Below, in pieces: positions 11,894 to 23,282 of a stretch of DNA of 64,000 nt. The stretch is from positions 82,190,779-82,254,778 of the forward strand of contig CM035808.1 of the NCBI GenBank assembly GCA_020466095.1, in the 5' to 3' direction. Positions within the stretch are counted from its first letter, which is position 1; each line of letters begins with the position of its first letter. The position numbers were made by a program, and so were the translations under genes. The notes under the pieces are model-generated. The model made no database searches and had not been told where the DNA came from. It saw only the letters and a program-made list of their open reading frames with translations. Source of the stretch: Chlorops oryzae (lineage: Eukaryota > Arthropoda > Insecta > Diptera > Chloropidae).

Positions 11894-13409
11894 GTCCCTA
11901 AGTCGTGCTCGTCCCTAAGTCCCTAAGTCGTGCTATTATTTTGAGATCACGACATTCGTTGTAGGTCACCTGAGCGCGCGCAGTAGCCTCGGCAGACCAT
12001 TCCTCATGGAAGCGAGCAGCGATGTAAGCGTTATGAACGCTTTCCCAATAAGAAATAATGTCTTCGTCTTCAACTTCTATGAGTGATTGCGTTTATTTCA
12101 AGGGATCGGAGTGTATAACCATGTCGCAGAAGCTCTTAAGTTGCTCCACGGCATCATTAAATTGAAAGTCGAAGGACATGTTGATAGCTTTGATGAAATG
12201 GTATCGCAAATCAGGTGCAGCGCTTCCGGAATAAAGATGAAAAATTTCGAATAATATCTCAGCACAATTAACGAATATAGTCGCCCACGCGTAAATTTAA
12301 TTTCATTAAATGCAGAAATTTTCGATGACAACACAAATTAAATAGTGGCACAACCGTGGTCAGGTGCAGAAAAAACCGGTCGTAGGGTAAAACGAGGCTT
12401 GACGTCGGATGAGCGCCGCAAAATCAGACGCAATCAAACGTAGGTATTGCTGCCTTGGTAGCGAATCGTTATTAATTCCTGTACTGCAATATAAATGTAT
12501 GTTGAGGAGGAAAATCGTAGCAATATAGTGGGACCGATGCCGACGGTAGCGCACTTCCAGTTCCAGCCTTTTATTTTCGCAACACCCCCACAAGATTCTT
12601 GCAACCCCAAATTCAATATTAAAATATCCAGATGAATTAATAAATTTATTAAAATCAAATCCAAATCCAAAAAAAATTGCAATATTTAAAATTTCAATAC
12701 GCCACTCGTCAAAGGCATAGGAATTTTGTCTAATATGTTTACATGCAAAGCGCCGACAGCGTCAGCAGCGCACAAGCAGAGGAGACACGATGCGAGTATA
12801 GTGATCGACAGAACCACAAAGCGACCAAGCGACAGAGCGACGCTTCAACTGCCTTATCACTGCGGCGACCAGTTATGAACGTAAACGAAAACGTGTGCGT
12901 GTGAGTGATTTCAGGCGAGCCGCGACTTCAACAACGTTGGCAGGTTCGTCGTTCAAACTACGCTCAACACGTTTGATGTTCGATGCAGTCTAGTGACCAA
13001 CACATCAAGTGTTACGTATGAAATTGATATGTATGTACAGGCGTGATCGCTACGCGCTGTAAGTGAAGTGATGGATGAAAAAAAAAAACCAAAGCGCTTT
13101 ACTTTCGCAGATCACCACAAGGGAATTCAATAAGAAAAAAAATATTTTAAGGCTTTGATGCTGCTGTTCGTTGTGCACAAAACCACCACCAAACGTGGCA
13201 CGGGTGTGCGAGCGAGAGAGAACGATGTGTGTAGGAAAGGAAAAGGTGAATCCACGCAGCGATATGTGTCACGCGTTTTGATCGTGTTGCCCTTGACTTT
13301 GCTCGAGGGCAAATGTCGGTCAATGCTGACACACACGTGGCGGATTTTTTCGACCTTTTTTGGATGATATGGTCCACCAAAACTCCAGTCTCCTGGCAGG
13401 ATCGCCAAA
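11894..13409 (-). pseudogene. Gag N-terminus and 5' leader of the minus-strand BEL
   Basis: ATG at 12179 (minus) starts a Gag N-terminus like that of element G (MSFDFQFNDAVEQLKSFCD versus MSFDLKFNDAVQQLKSYCD). A TAA follows after 28 codons. Homology continues as NAYIAARFHEEW and TYNECRDLKII. A small tandem duplication of a CGACTTAGGGAC-type unit at about 11890-11935 breaks the frame. 12180-13409 is leader, with no ORF I credit. A primer-site-like TTTGGCGATCCTGCCAGGAG (minus) lies next to the LTR at about 13390-13409. Confidence 0.7.
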
Positions 13410-13760
13410 TGTTTGTTTTTTAAAGGATGAAGGGCACGTACCTGTTTCTCGTTGGGCTCGCAGATGTTGAATTGGGGCTTTTTGATGGATTGCGCGGCGC
13501 GAATATGAATTTTGGTTGCGTTTTTTATTTGGAATTTTTTGTTTTTCTTAGTTCACTAATTTTTCTTCTTCTTTTTTCTTAAATTGGTTCTCTTTTTTAC
13601 TTGCCTTATTTTTCCTTGTTTAAAGATTTTTCAATTCAATTCACTTCACCTTTTTTTCTTTTTTTAAGTTGGTTTTTTATTTAAAAATTTATTAATTAAA
13701 TTCACTGTTTTTCTTTATTATTTCTCGGTCGTTCAAAATTTTCGCATTTCTTTTTAAATT
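13410..13760 (-). repeat. Truncated 5' LTR of the minus-strand BEL
   Basis: Begins TGTTTGTTTTTTAAAGG at 13410, immediately outside the primer site, and follows the 9630 LTR for ~351 bp. It stops at 13760, where an 8-nt spacer and the inverted copy begin. The remaining ~290 bp of the LTR are missing. Confidence 0.8.
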
Positions 13761-13768
13761 CAAGTCAA

Positions 13769-14261
13769 GGACGGCGCCAACGAAACACGCGACCTCAAAT
13801 TCTATTAAAACTCTTGGTCCGAGCGTCGAACGAAAAACAAAAGTTGAAAAAGAAGAAAAAAAATCCAAACTCCTTTAAACAAAAAACAAAACAAAAAATA
13901 CAATATAATTTAAAAAGAAATGCGAAAATTTTGAACGACCGAGAAATAATAAAGAAAAACAGTGAATTTAATGAATAAATTTTTAAATAAAAAACCAACT
14001 TAAAAAAAGAAAAAAAGGTGAAGTGAATTGAATTGAAAAATCTTTAAACAAGGAAAAATAAGGCAAGTAAAAAAGAGAACCAATTTAAGAAAAAAGAAGA
14101 AGAAAAATTAGTGAACTAAGAAAAACAAAAAATTCCAAATAAAAAACCCAACCAAAATTCATATTCGCGCCGCGCAATCCATCAAAAAGCCCCAATTCAA
14201 CATCTGCGAGCCAAACGAGAAACAGGTACGTGCCCTTCATCCTTTAAAAAACAAACATTTG
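13769..14261 (+). repeat. Inverted partial 5' LTR (right arm of palindrome)
   Basis: Starts about 150 bp inside the LTR (GGACGGCGCCAACG) and runs to ...AAAAAACAAACA at 14261. It is followed by TTTGGCGATCCTGCCAGGAG, the same LTR/primer-site boundary as the left arm in inverse orientation. It contains the ACAG|GTACGTG donor-like site ~31 nt before the LTR end. Confidence 0.8.
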
Positions 14262-15829
14262 GCGATCCTGCCAGGAGACTGGAGTTTTGGTGGACCATAT
14301 CATCCAAAAAAGGTTTAAAAAATCCGCCACGTGTGTGTCAGCATTGACCGACATTTGCCCTCGAGCAAAGTCAAGGGCAACACGATCAAAACGCGTGACA
14401 CATATCGCTGCGTGGATTCACCTTTTCCTTTCCTACACACATCGTTCTCTCTCGCTCGCACACCCGTGCCACGTTTGGTGGTGGTTTTGTGCACAACGAA
14501 CAGCAGCATCAAAGCCTTAAAATATTTTTTTTCTTATTGAATTCCCTTGTGGTGATCTGCGAAAGTAAAGCGCTTTGGTTTTTTTTTTTCATCCATCACT
14601 TCACTTACAGCGCGTAGCGATCACGCCTGTACATACATATCAATTTCATACGTAACACTTGATGTGTTGGTCACTAGACTGCATCGAACATCAAACGTGT
14701 TGAGCGTAGTTTGAACGACGAACCTGCCAACGTTGTTGAAGTCGCGGCTCGCCTGAAATCACTCACACGCACACGTTTTCGTTTACGTTCATAACTGGTC
14801 GCCGCAGTGATAAGGCAGTTGAAGCGTCGCTCTGTCGCTTGGTCGCTTTGTGGTTCTGTCGATCACTATACTCGCATCGTGTCTCCTCTGCTTGTGCGCT
14901 GCTGACGCTGTCGGCGCTTTGCATGTAAACATATTAGACAAAATTCCTATGCCTTTGACGAGTGGCGTATTGAAATTTTAAATATTGCAATTTTTTTTGG
15001 ATTTGGATTTGATTTTAATAAATTTATTAATTCATCTGGATATTTTAATATTGAATTTGGGGTTGCAAGAATCTTATGGGGGTGTTGCGAAAATAAAAGG
15101 CTGGAACTGGAAGTGCGCTACCGTCGGCATCGGTCCCACTATATTGCTACGATTTTCCTCCTCAACATACATTTATATTGCAGTACAGGAATTAATAACG
15201 ATTCGCTACCAAGGCAGCAATACCTACGTTTGATTGCGTCTGATTTTGCGGCGCTCATCCGACGTCAAGCCTCGTTTTACCCTACGACCGGTTTTTTTCC
15301 GCACCTGACCACGGTTGTGCCACTATTTAATTTGTGTTGTCATCGAAAATTTCTGCATTTAATGAAATTAAATTTACGCGTGGGCGACTATATTCGTTAA
15401 TTGTGCTGAGATATTATTCGAAATTTTTCATCTTTATTCCGGAAGCGCTGCACCTGATTTGCGATACCATTTCATCAAAGCTATCAACATGTCCTTCGAC
15501 TTTCAATTTAATGATGCCGTGGAGCAACTTAAGAGCTTCTGCGACATGGTTATACACTCCGATCCCTTGAAATAAACGCAATCACTCATAGAAGTTGAAG
15601 ACGAAGACATTATTTCTTATTGGGAAAGCGTTCATAACGCTTACATCGCTGCTCGCTTCCATGAGGAATGGTCTGCCGAGGCTACTGCGCGCGCTCAGGT
15701 GACCTACAACGAATGTCGTGATCTCAAAATAATAGCACGACTTAGGGACTTAGGGACGAGCACGACTTAGAGACATGCTAAAGATCCACGGAAATAGTCA
15801 ACTCACTGCTGATAGCACTAGTTTATGAA

Positions 15830-17120
15830 AATTTAAAAAAAAATTGCGAGCTTCGGCTTTTTATGATCATTTCTTTTGTCAAATTTTCTACTGAATCCGA
15901 ATACGTAGTCAGATAATTACTAAGTACAATTTTCGAGATATAGCCTGTTTTCCGTTTTTTGAGTTTGGAAAAAAAAATGCTTGGTAAATTCAAATTATCT
16001 CCGGCCATATTAAACCGATTTGAAGTTTTAAGCTACAAAATTAAGGGTTATAAAATTTACTATCAACGACGCTTGGAACACTTTCCAACCATTAGCTTAG
16101 AAGATGTAAATGAACTCTTTCTAAAATTTGTTTCATTTTGAACGAAATTTCTTTTAAAAAATCACTTTTAGTCTAAATTACAACATGATAAAATTTTTTT
16201 CATTCTTGTTTCTTTCTTCTACATCAAATCATGATTTATAAGGAAGAAAGAAAGGCCTAGCTGACAACATAAGCACTGAAAATGTGGCATATATATCCAT
16301 TAAGGAAAATATACTCAAAACACAATTTCACCATAACTACTGATTGCACAGGAAAATAAAAAATAAAGGTCCTGATACAGAAAGATGAAGTACCATACCC
16401 AAGGTTACTTGGGGTGCTGAGCACTAATTTTAAGTCAAATTTTACCCACCATCCTCAGATTCCTCCCCCAGTAACCCCATGCACCCACCATAGGGTGAAT
16501 TTTCTAGAATACATAGGAAATTGAAAGACGTGTCATACCTTTCGTGATTTAGGGCGCTAGGAACGAATCTCAGTTCAGCAATAACCCACAACCCTTGTTT
16601 TTGTCTCACCATTCCTCACAAAAACCCCTTTATTTTTTATTTTCCTGTGCAATCAGAACTTATGGTCAAAATAAGTTTTGAGTATATTTACTTTAGTGTT
16701 TATATATGCCACATTTATATATTATGGGCATGGGCTTACTTTCTTTGTTATAAATAACTCTTTGATGTCAAAGAAAGAACCAAAAATTAAAAATTTTTTA
16801 TCATGTAGACTAAAATTGACTTTTGCCTAAAAATTTTGTTAAAAATGAAACAAATTTCAAGAAAAATTCATTTACATCTTCTAAGCCAATGTTTCTAAAT
16901 AGTATTGATAGAAAATTTCATTACCCTCAATTTTGTAGCTAAGAGCTTCAAATCGGTAAATTGTGTCCGGAGATAATTGGAATTTACCAACCATATTTCT
17001 TCTTCAAAACTCAAAAAAGGGATAACAGCCTACATCTACTGTTCTAGTTAAATAAATTATCTGACTTCATATTCAGATTCAGCAGACAATTTTACTAGTG
17101 TAGTCGTCGAAAATTTCTTG
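15830..17120. repeat. Foldback: ~500-bp imperfect inverted repeat with ~235-bp loop at the 5' end of the Penelope-like copy
   Basis: About 15830-16380 and about 16630-17120 are diverged reverse complements. Matching blocks include the TGATTGCACAGGAAAATAAA region, GGCATATATA, CATTTACATCTTCTAAGC and TCGGTTAAATATGGCCGGAG-type segments. The 16381-16629 loop is unrelated to either arm. The same structure is present in the other copy (about 30885-32175). Inverted pseudo-LTR arrangements are known for Penelope-like elements. Whether this is a pLTR pair or an inserted foldback element is not settled. Confidence 0.75.
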
Positions 17121-19357
17121 TATATCCTCGATGTTTAGATATAAACATGAATTACAGCCAAAATTCATAAACGACGCCAACAATGTAATCGAGAACCCAA
17201 AACGCACTTTTCCCAACTTTATGATTAAAAAGAACCATTTCTTAATAAAATCCAATAACTACACAATACGAACAATTAGACGCCTTATAACAGAACATAT
17301 GACCGCAGAAGAACCCGCACAGCTGTGGAATTGTGAGAATATTTGCAACGAAGCTTTTGAGAGAAAAATTAAACAAAAAAAAAAAAAATAAATTTGAAGA
17401 GCTAAAAATGCAACAAGCACAAACACAGATATTAAGTTTAAAGATACTTAGTTCTCTAACCAAACTAACACAACAATACCCGAGGACGTAAAACTATTGT
17501 ACTCTCTCGGACGGAAATTTCGATAACCATACCAACAACATGATCTACCGATATTCCAACTAATAACAGACAGTGAAGAATGCATAAAAGCATAAGAACA
17601 AGACTAAGATTAGTATTGGACAAAGAAATGAACAAGCGACAGTGCGGTAAGATGAAAAAATTCATCTTGAATAAAGTGGAGAAAACAAAACTATTTTTAA
17701 ATAAAAATCAGAATATACTTATAATACTAGCGGATAAAAGAACAATGGCAATGGAAGAAACAGACTATAGCAAAAGAATTCAAATGATAGTGAGTAATAT
17801 CATGGAATATGGCATAATAAACAAAGATCCAACAACAACATGACATAAGAAGACTGAGGAAATAATTGACCGAATGATAAAATCAAAAATAATAGATTCC
17901 AACGAACGATTCAGGTTAAAAGTGAATGCCCCCACAACCCCAAGAATTTATGGACTGCCCAAAATTCACAAGCAAGATAACCCACCACGACCAATTTGTT
18001 CAACAATTTATGCACCTGCATATTAATTATGCAAATACTTAACTAAAACACTACGGCTTTATACAAACAATTCTGTGTAGAATGTAAAGGAATCCATTGA
18101 CTTCAAAAAAAAACTGGACAACAAAACAATCGAAGCTGATGAAATCATGGTTTCTTTTGAAGTAGTATCTCTTTTTCCAAGCATTCCGGTGACACACGCT
18201 CTAACAATTATGAGGATAAATAGGATGAGGTAATGAGGGCAACAAAATAAAAACAAAAATTTTTATGCAAGCCTTGACTTTCTGCATAAAAGAAAATCGT
18301 TATCTCAAATACTCGAATAAGACTTACATACAAAAAAAAGGACTCCCATATGTAGCATCACCTTTCATATCAGACATAGTAATGCAGGAATAACTAGACG
18401 AATGTATTCGGCAGATGAAGATTAAACCTAAGTGTGTGACCAAATATGTAGACGATATCTTTATGATCATAAAAAAGAAGAAAAAGAAGTTGAGCAAATG
18501 CTCGAAAAACTAAATATGTACCACAGCAGCCTTAAATTCAAGAAAAAAGAGAAAAACTACAACCAATTAGCATATCTGGATACGAAATTAAGCCGATATG
18601 ACAGCAAAGTAAGATTCAACTGGTATCAAAAACCACCGGCTCCTGGACGTCTAATAAATTACTTTTCTAGACATCCCAAAAATATGATTAAAAACACAGC
18701 ATATAACTTTATTAAAAGAATCTTGGCTATAAATGATCCAATGTTCCACATACAGAACATTGAAATATTGAAAAAAAAAAAACATTGACCGCAAATAGTT
18801 TCCCCAGACACATAACTCGAAGCCTAATATAAAAATTATTGAAAAATTAAAATAAAGGTATTTATAATAATCCGAAACAAGATGGAGCATTCATCTCAGT
18901 CACATTTGTGCCTAAAATAACAGAGAGATTGGATAAGTTGCAATATTATGATGAGAAAAAGATTAATATTGCCTACAAAATGAACAAACTCTTCAGCAGC
19001 ACAAAAATCAAAACAGACAAATGAGACAGAAACAACGTTATATACCGACTAAAATCAAATGGAAATATCGAAGAACGATGAGACAAAATATATAAAGGAA
19101 CAACAAAGAATTCTCTTAAAACCAGACTTAGTGGCCACGGATCAAATTAACGAACCAGGAATTCAAAACATGCAAATGGAACAGCATTATCAGCCCACTG
19201 TATTGAGAGAATGCACTCTCTCGATTTGCAAAACGTTCATGTGTTACAAACAGAACACACCTACAATAAAAGATTGACATAAGAAATGCTACATTTTATT
19301 AATATACCAACAACACAACGCATAAACTACAATTTCTGATGTTTTGTAGGATTTTTA

Positions 19358-19402
19358 GAGTTCCTGATGATGCTTTTCGATAAAAAGCGAAAAATCGAAC
19401 GT
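19358..19402 (+). ncRNA. Hammerhead ribozyme-like motif (Penelope-like copy 1)
   Basis: Core boxes are in the right order: CTGATGA at 19364-19370, a stem II hairpin (GCTTTT-cgat-AAAAAGC), then GAAA at 19389-19392. Stem I is formed by GTTC (19360-19363) and GAAC (19397-19400). Between GAAA and stem I lies AATC, giving an AUC (NUH) cleavage site. Stem III would be minimal. Hammerhead motifs are established components of Penelope-like elements. Activity is not shown by sequence. Confidence 0.65.
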
Positions 19403-19509
19403 ATAAAGTAAAAATACAACAATTTTGGACCTTGAGCTCGAACAAAACTTCTTTAATTGAATGATAATCATACTAAAGGTCGAATACCCAAATAAAACAA
19501 AGTTTAATA

Positions 19510-20092
19510 TTAGGTGTAGTAAAAAGAAATCCATTATTTTTGCATTAAATTGAGGGCTTTATTTAAGATAGTTAGAATGACCCGTTTTAGGTCAAATATG
19601 CGCCGTTTTGTTCGATAACTTGTTGCAATTTTAAAGGTAATTTCATTATGCCTCTCTCATAGAAGCCCTCGTTCCTATTAGCAAAAAATTGAGACAGTCG
19701 AATTTCAGAAGCCTCTCTTGAAGCGAATGTTTCACCAGCAAAATTGTTCGCCATGGACAGGAACAGATGGTAATCACTTGGTGCCAGGTCCGGACTATAA
19801 GGTGGATGCAGAAGAACCTCCCAACCAAACTCCCGGAGCTTCTGGCGAGTCACTATCGATGTGTGTGGCCTGGCGTTGTCCTGATGGAACACAATTCCTC
19901 TCCTATTGGCCAAAGCTGGCCGCTTATGGGCGATTGCTTCCTTCAGACGGTCCAATTGTTGACAGTAGAGTTCCGAGTTAAGAGTTTTGCCGTATGGGAG
20001 CAGCTCATAGTAGATAATTCCCTGCCAATCCCACCAAACACACAGCAAAACCTTCCTGGCCGTCAATCCTGGCTTGGCATTTCGATGATCTC
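19510..20092 (-). pseudogene. mariner-family transposase, C-terminal part and 3' TIR
   Basis: The minus frame 20132-19587 reads LLCVWWDWQGIIYYELLPYG, then VFHQDNARPHTS and HPPYSPDLAPSDYHLF: a D-34-D spacing between the second and third catalytic aspartates, diagnostic of mariner. It ends VIEQNGAYLT with a normal stop at 19587. The N-terminal DNA-binding region and first catalytic Asp are missing. TTAGGTGTAG at about 19510 next to a TA looks like the TIR. The frame joins unrelated sequence near 20092. The transposase would cut and paste the element at TA sites; this copy cannot. Confidence 0.85.
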
Positions 20093-20609
20093 TCCTGATG
20101 TTAAATTCAAGTTTAAACACAAATATGAACAAAAGGTAATGCTGTACATTGCTGTGTCTGAGAGGGGCATTTCTGAACCATACTTTAAGCCGAGTGGACT
20201 AGCAATTAATCAGGAAATATACCAAAATCAATGTCTAAAAAAAATATTGCTTCCATACGTTCAGAAAAACTTTGTAGATGACAATTATGTGTTTTGGCCA
20301 GATGAGGCTTCATCACATTACGCAAAAAAGACATTGGAGTTTCTGGATAGCAAAAATATTCCATATGTCCCCAAAGAGCGGAACCCCACTAACCTACCAC
20401 AGTGTCGTCCAATCGAGGATTTTTTCGGTGAACTGAAAGGTTTGGTGTACAAGAATGGATGGAGAGCTAAAAATACCAAGCAACTGACTATCCGGATCAA
20501 AAAATGTCTCAAAGAAATTGACACAAGTGGTGTACAACGTGCTTGTGCAGGTGTTGTCACAAAACTGCGACGCGTGGCGGATTTTGGACCATATGACCAA
20601 GTACATTGA
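20093..20609 (+). pseudogene. IS630/Tc1-type DDE transposase, C-terminal part
   Basis: Within the frame 19767-20609, coding pattern on this strand starts about 20093 (the upstream part is antisense to mariner). It reads KVMLYIAVSERGISEPYF, then FWPDEASSHYA and CRPIEDFFGELK, a D-37-E spacing between second and third catalytic acids, ending normally at 20609. This fits the D,D37E branch of the IS630-Tc1-mariner superfamily. The first catalytic Asp and the DNA-binding domain are absent. The subfamily is uncertain. Confidence 0.7.
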
Positions 20610-21781
20610 TAGGATATACAAGACGAGATTGTATTTAAGCAAACAGCATAGTTCCTTTATTATCATTAAATAAATTTGGCTTTTTTGGTTCAAATAAACT
20701 TAGTCCAGATTTTTAGTTGTCACCCGTTATCAAATGTAAGTCACATTGTTTCAATTCTTATTGGGTTGGCTCCTTTTTTTTTTAATCGATTTGCAAACAA
20801 TTAGAGTATAAAAAGTGAAATCAAAAGCGAAAACAAGAGAAAAAAACGAATTAAAGAGAAAAGCTTAGAGAATTTTGAATCATTATAATCTTTTTTTTTT
20901 CAATTGAATTCCTGAATCGAAGGTTCAACTAGATTAAGATGCGCGAAGATGTATGTAGATCAATTAGCATTTAAATGAATATGATGAACATGATGAAGAT
21001 GAACTAATTATAACATAATGGCCTGAAATCAAGGTGTTTGTGTTTGGGTTGGGTACATGGGACTTGAATTAATATCAAATAAGTTATGGTAGGATGGGCG
21101 TGGCGTAGCTCATTAAATTAGACGCTACAAAACTTCGCGAGCCATACTAAGATTCAATGGCAGTTTTGTTTTGAGATGTTTATAGGAATCCTAAGATTAA
21201 TTTTCGTGTGCTAATATAGTCTGGTGGTTACGACTTCTAACGTAAAATAAAAGCCACACGTAATCCTTAAGGTATAAAGAGCCCACCTGACTGAAGCAGC
21301 CGGATCTGCCAGAGCACACGGTGCCGCAGCACAGGGTTACTCAAAAAAAAAAAAAAAGTTCCAATGAACTTAGCTTTATGAAGACGTGTTCATAACAGAA
21401 TGGCGCTCAACTATAGGGGCCCGAGAGTTGCTATTAAACATTTTTTTTCCAGAATAAAGTTTGATAGATGCTTTTTGAGAGCGGTGTGTCGGAATCTTAA
21501 AAGATGAAGCTACATGCTCGATCTCGTCTGCCATTCATCGTTCGCAAAAACAATTCTACTTTGAAATAGAGCATTCTTAAGAACTCGCGGAGTTCTTTTT
21601 AAGAACACCTGGCTGATTCAGGAATTCTTAAAATATCCTCTCCATATATCCAAAAAATTTACCTTCTATTAAAATGTTTTTTTGACATTGCGGAATTGCG
21701 TTGCAGCTTGCTGAATGCGGGCGAACGTACCCATTGTTCAAAAATACAGTTTCAGTCAAATGTATTAAAAAGTCGTTGAAT
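20610..21781. other. Non-coding AT-rich stretch; possible SINE-like unit
   Basis: No gene is supported. 20610-20780 is probably the 3' UTR/end of the transposon. At about 21098-21357 there is a TGGCGTAGCTC box-A-like sequence, a weak box-B-like GATTCAAT near 21150 and a terminal A-run at 21343-21357, which together could be a tRNA-derived SINE. The rest shows nothing I recognise. Confidence 0.3.
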
Positions 21782-22654
21782 TTAGCTTAGAATTTGAACT
21801 CTAAGACCATCGTCAACGTAGAAATTTTGATCAAGGAATTTGCATGCTAATGGACATCGAGCTGTATGTTCGTTGGCAATTTGTTGTAAACATTTTGTTG
21901 CAAGATACGGAGCAGATCTTGTCCCATATGTTACGGTGTTGAGTTGATAGTAGCTAAGAGGTTTTGATGGCTCGCCTCTCCATATAATGAGTTGAAATTT
22001 GCGATCGCTTTCATCTACTTGAATTTGTCGATACATTTTTTCAACATCAGTAGTGAAAACGTAACGAGGGAGACGAAATCGAAGCAGAATAGAAAATAGT
22101 TCGGTCTGAACTGTTGGACCGGTGAACATTAGATCATTTAATGAAAGTCCTGATGAAGTTTTTGCCGAGGCGTCGAATACTACACGCAGTTTTGTTGTTG
22201 TGCTGTCAGGTCTCAACACGCAGTGGTGTGGAATGAAGTAATTAGGTGATAGAATTGAATCCTTGTCGACTCGCGTCATATGTCCGATGGCTTCATATTC
22301 GTCCATAAACTTTACGTATTGAGTCTTTAAATCAAGATTTTTGGCCAGCCGACGTTCTAGAGATAAAAATCTATTCAGAGCTATTCCATGAGATTCTCTA
22401 AGTTCGGTGGGGTTTTCACAAAAGGGCAGTTTGACTACAAAACGTCCCTCTGAGGTTTTTCGAGTGTTTTGAGCAAAATGCATTTCGCATAAGTTTTCAG
22501 CTGTTGATAGTGTTTTCTCTGTGGTTTCGATTTCTTCCAATTTCCATAATTGTGAAATAGCATTTTCTAAACTTTGTTGTTCAGTACTAATTCCACACGT
22601 AGCCTGCGTTAACTGGTTGCTATCAACTTTTCCAGCAACAACCCAGCCAAACAA
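21782..22654 (-). pseudogene. Pao-like retrotransposon: reverse transcriptase, truncated just after YVDD
   Basis: 290 codons. They begin MFGWVVAGKV, then GRFVVKLPF, RFLSLERRLAKN, YFIPHHCVLRPDSTTTKLRVVF, FTTDVEKMYRQI and NTVTYGTRSAPYLA, with the catalytic box FYVDD near the C-terminus. Immediately after YVDD the homology ends, and RNase H and integrase are absent. Beyond 21782 the sequence is unrelated, so the element was broken by deletion or incomplete insertion. Confidence 0.85.
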
Positions 22655-23264
22655 TGTATTTTGAAGAAAGATTTATTTGGCCAATGGCTAAAAGTTGATG
22701 TGTAAATTGGGCTCCCAACAGAATGTCAATTTGATCAGGTAAATTGAATCTTGGATCAGCTAGCTTGATGTTTTTTTGAATTTGCCACTGGCTGACGTCG
22801 ATGAACTGCGATGGTTGATTTGTTATGATATTTGGCAGAACTGATGCCTCTAGGCGAGTTGAAAAGTTATTTATTCTCGACTGCAAACCAATGTTCACTC
22901 TGCGATGTGCCTTCGTGTTGCTTGATCCGATGCCATTAATGTGAATTGTAGATGGTTTCGTGGAAACTCCAAGTCGGTTAGTTAGTCTTTCCGTAACAAA
23001 ATTTATCTGCGAGCCAGAATCAAGAACGGCACGGCACTCGATTTCTTTATTGTTGGCCTTAACTTTTACTAGGGCAGTCCCCAACACAACGTAGGACTTG
23101 ATGTTTTCGTAGTTAGTTGACGTGAGCGATGTGACTTCAGATCCTTCCGCCCCACGACCTATGGAGGATGCTGATGGTTGCTGATCATTATTTGAAGCTG
23201 TTAATGCCTTTGGTTTTTCTGGAGTTCCTGCAGCTGCCTTGTCGGTTGATTCAAGGTGAAGCAA
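22623..23264 (-). pseudogene. Pao-like retrotransposon: aspartic protease region
   Basis: 213 codons. The protease motif reads AVLDSGSQINFVTERL (D-S-G active site, as is usual in BEL/Pao), followed by INGIGSSNTKAHRRVNIGL and LPDQIDILLGAQFTHQL. The protease processes Gag-Pol. It lies between zinc knuckles and RT as expected, and a frameshift near 22640 separates it from RT. Confidence 0.85.
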
Positions 23265-23282
23265 ACTATTATGTTTTTTGCT

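Larger units (their letters stand above)
11877..15790. repeat. Large palindrome: inverted duplication of BEL leader, LTR and Gag start
   Basis: Left arm 11877-13760 and right arm 13769-15790 are reverse complements with very few differences by eye. For example, the 77-78 residue translations at 12098-12334 (minus) and 15334-15570 (plus) are identical. The arms are unequal at the centre: the left LTR keeps ~351 bp and the right ~493 bp (13769-14261), giving two 5' LTRs head to head. The right arm carries leader 14262-15480 and a Gag start at about 15489 with the same early stop, ending at AAGATCCACG/15790 where Penelope-like sequence begins. Confidence 0.85.
15791..19511 (+). mobile_element. 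Penelope-like retroelement, copy 1
   Basis: Broken frames read in order as a Penelope-like ORF. N-terminal part: 17131-17391. RT: ILADKRTMAMEE...Y near 17735, PRIYGLPKIHK at 17940, SFEVVSLFPSIPV near 18150, and the catalytic KYVDDIFMII at about 18444, followed by the thumb WYQKPPAPGRLINYFSRHPKN. A GIY-YIG-type endonuclease remnant lies at 19090 (YKGTTKNSLKTRLSGH). It has multiple stops and frameshifts (for example a stop after PAY near 18025). A foldback occupies the 5' part (15830-17120), and a hammerhead-type sequence lies near the 3' end. It is nearly identical to the inverted copy at 28464-32214. A mariner TIR abuts it at about 19510. Confidence 0.85.
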
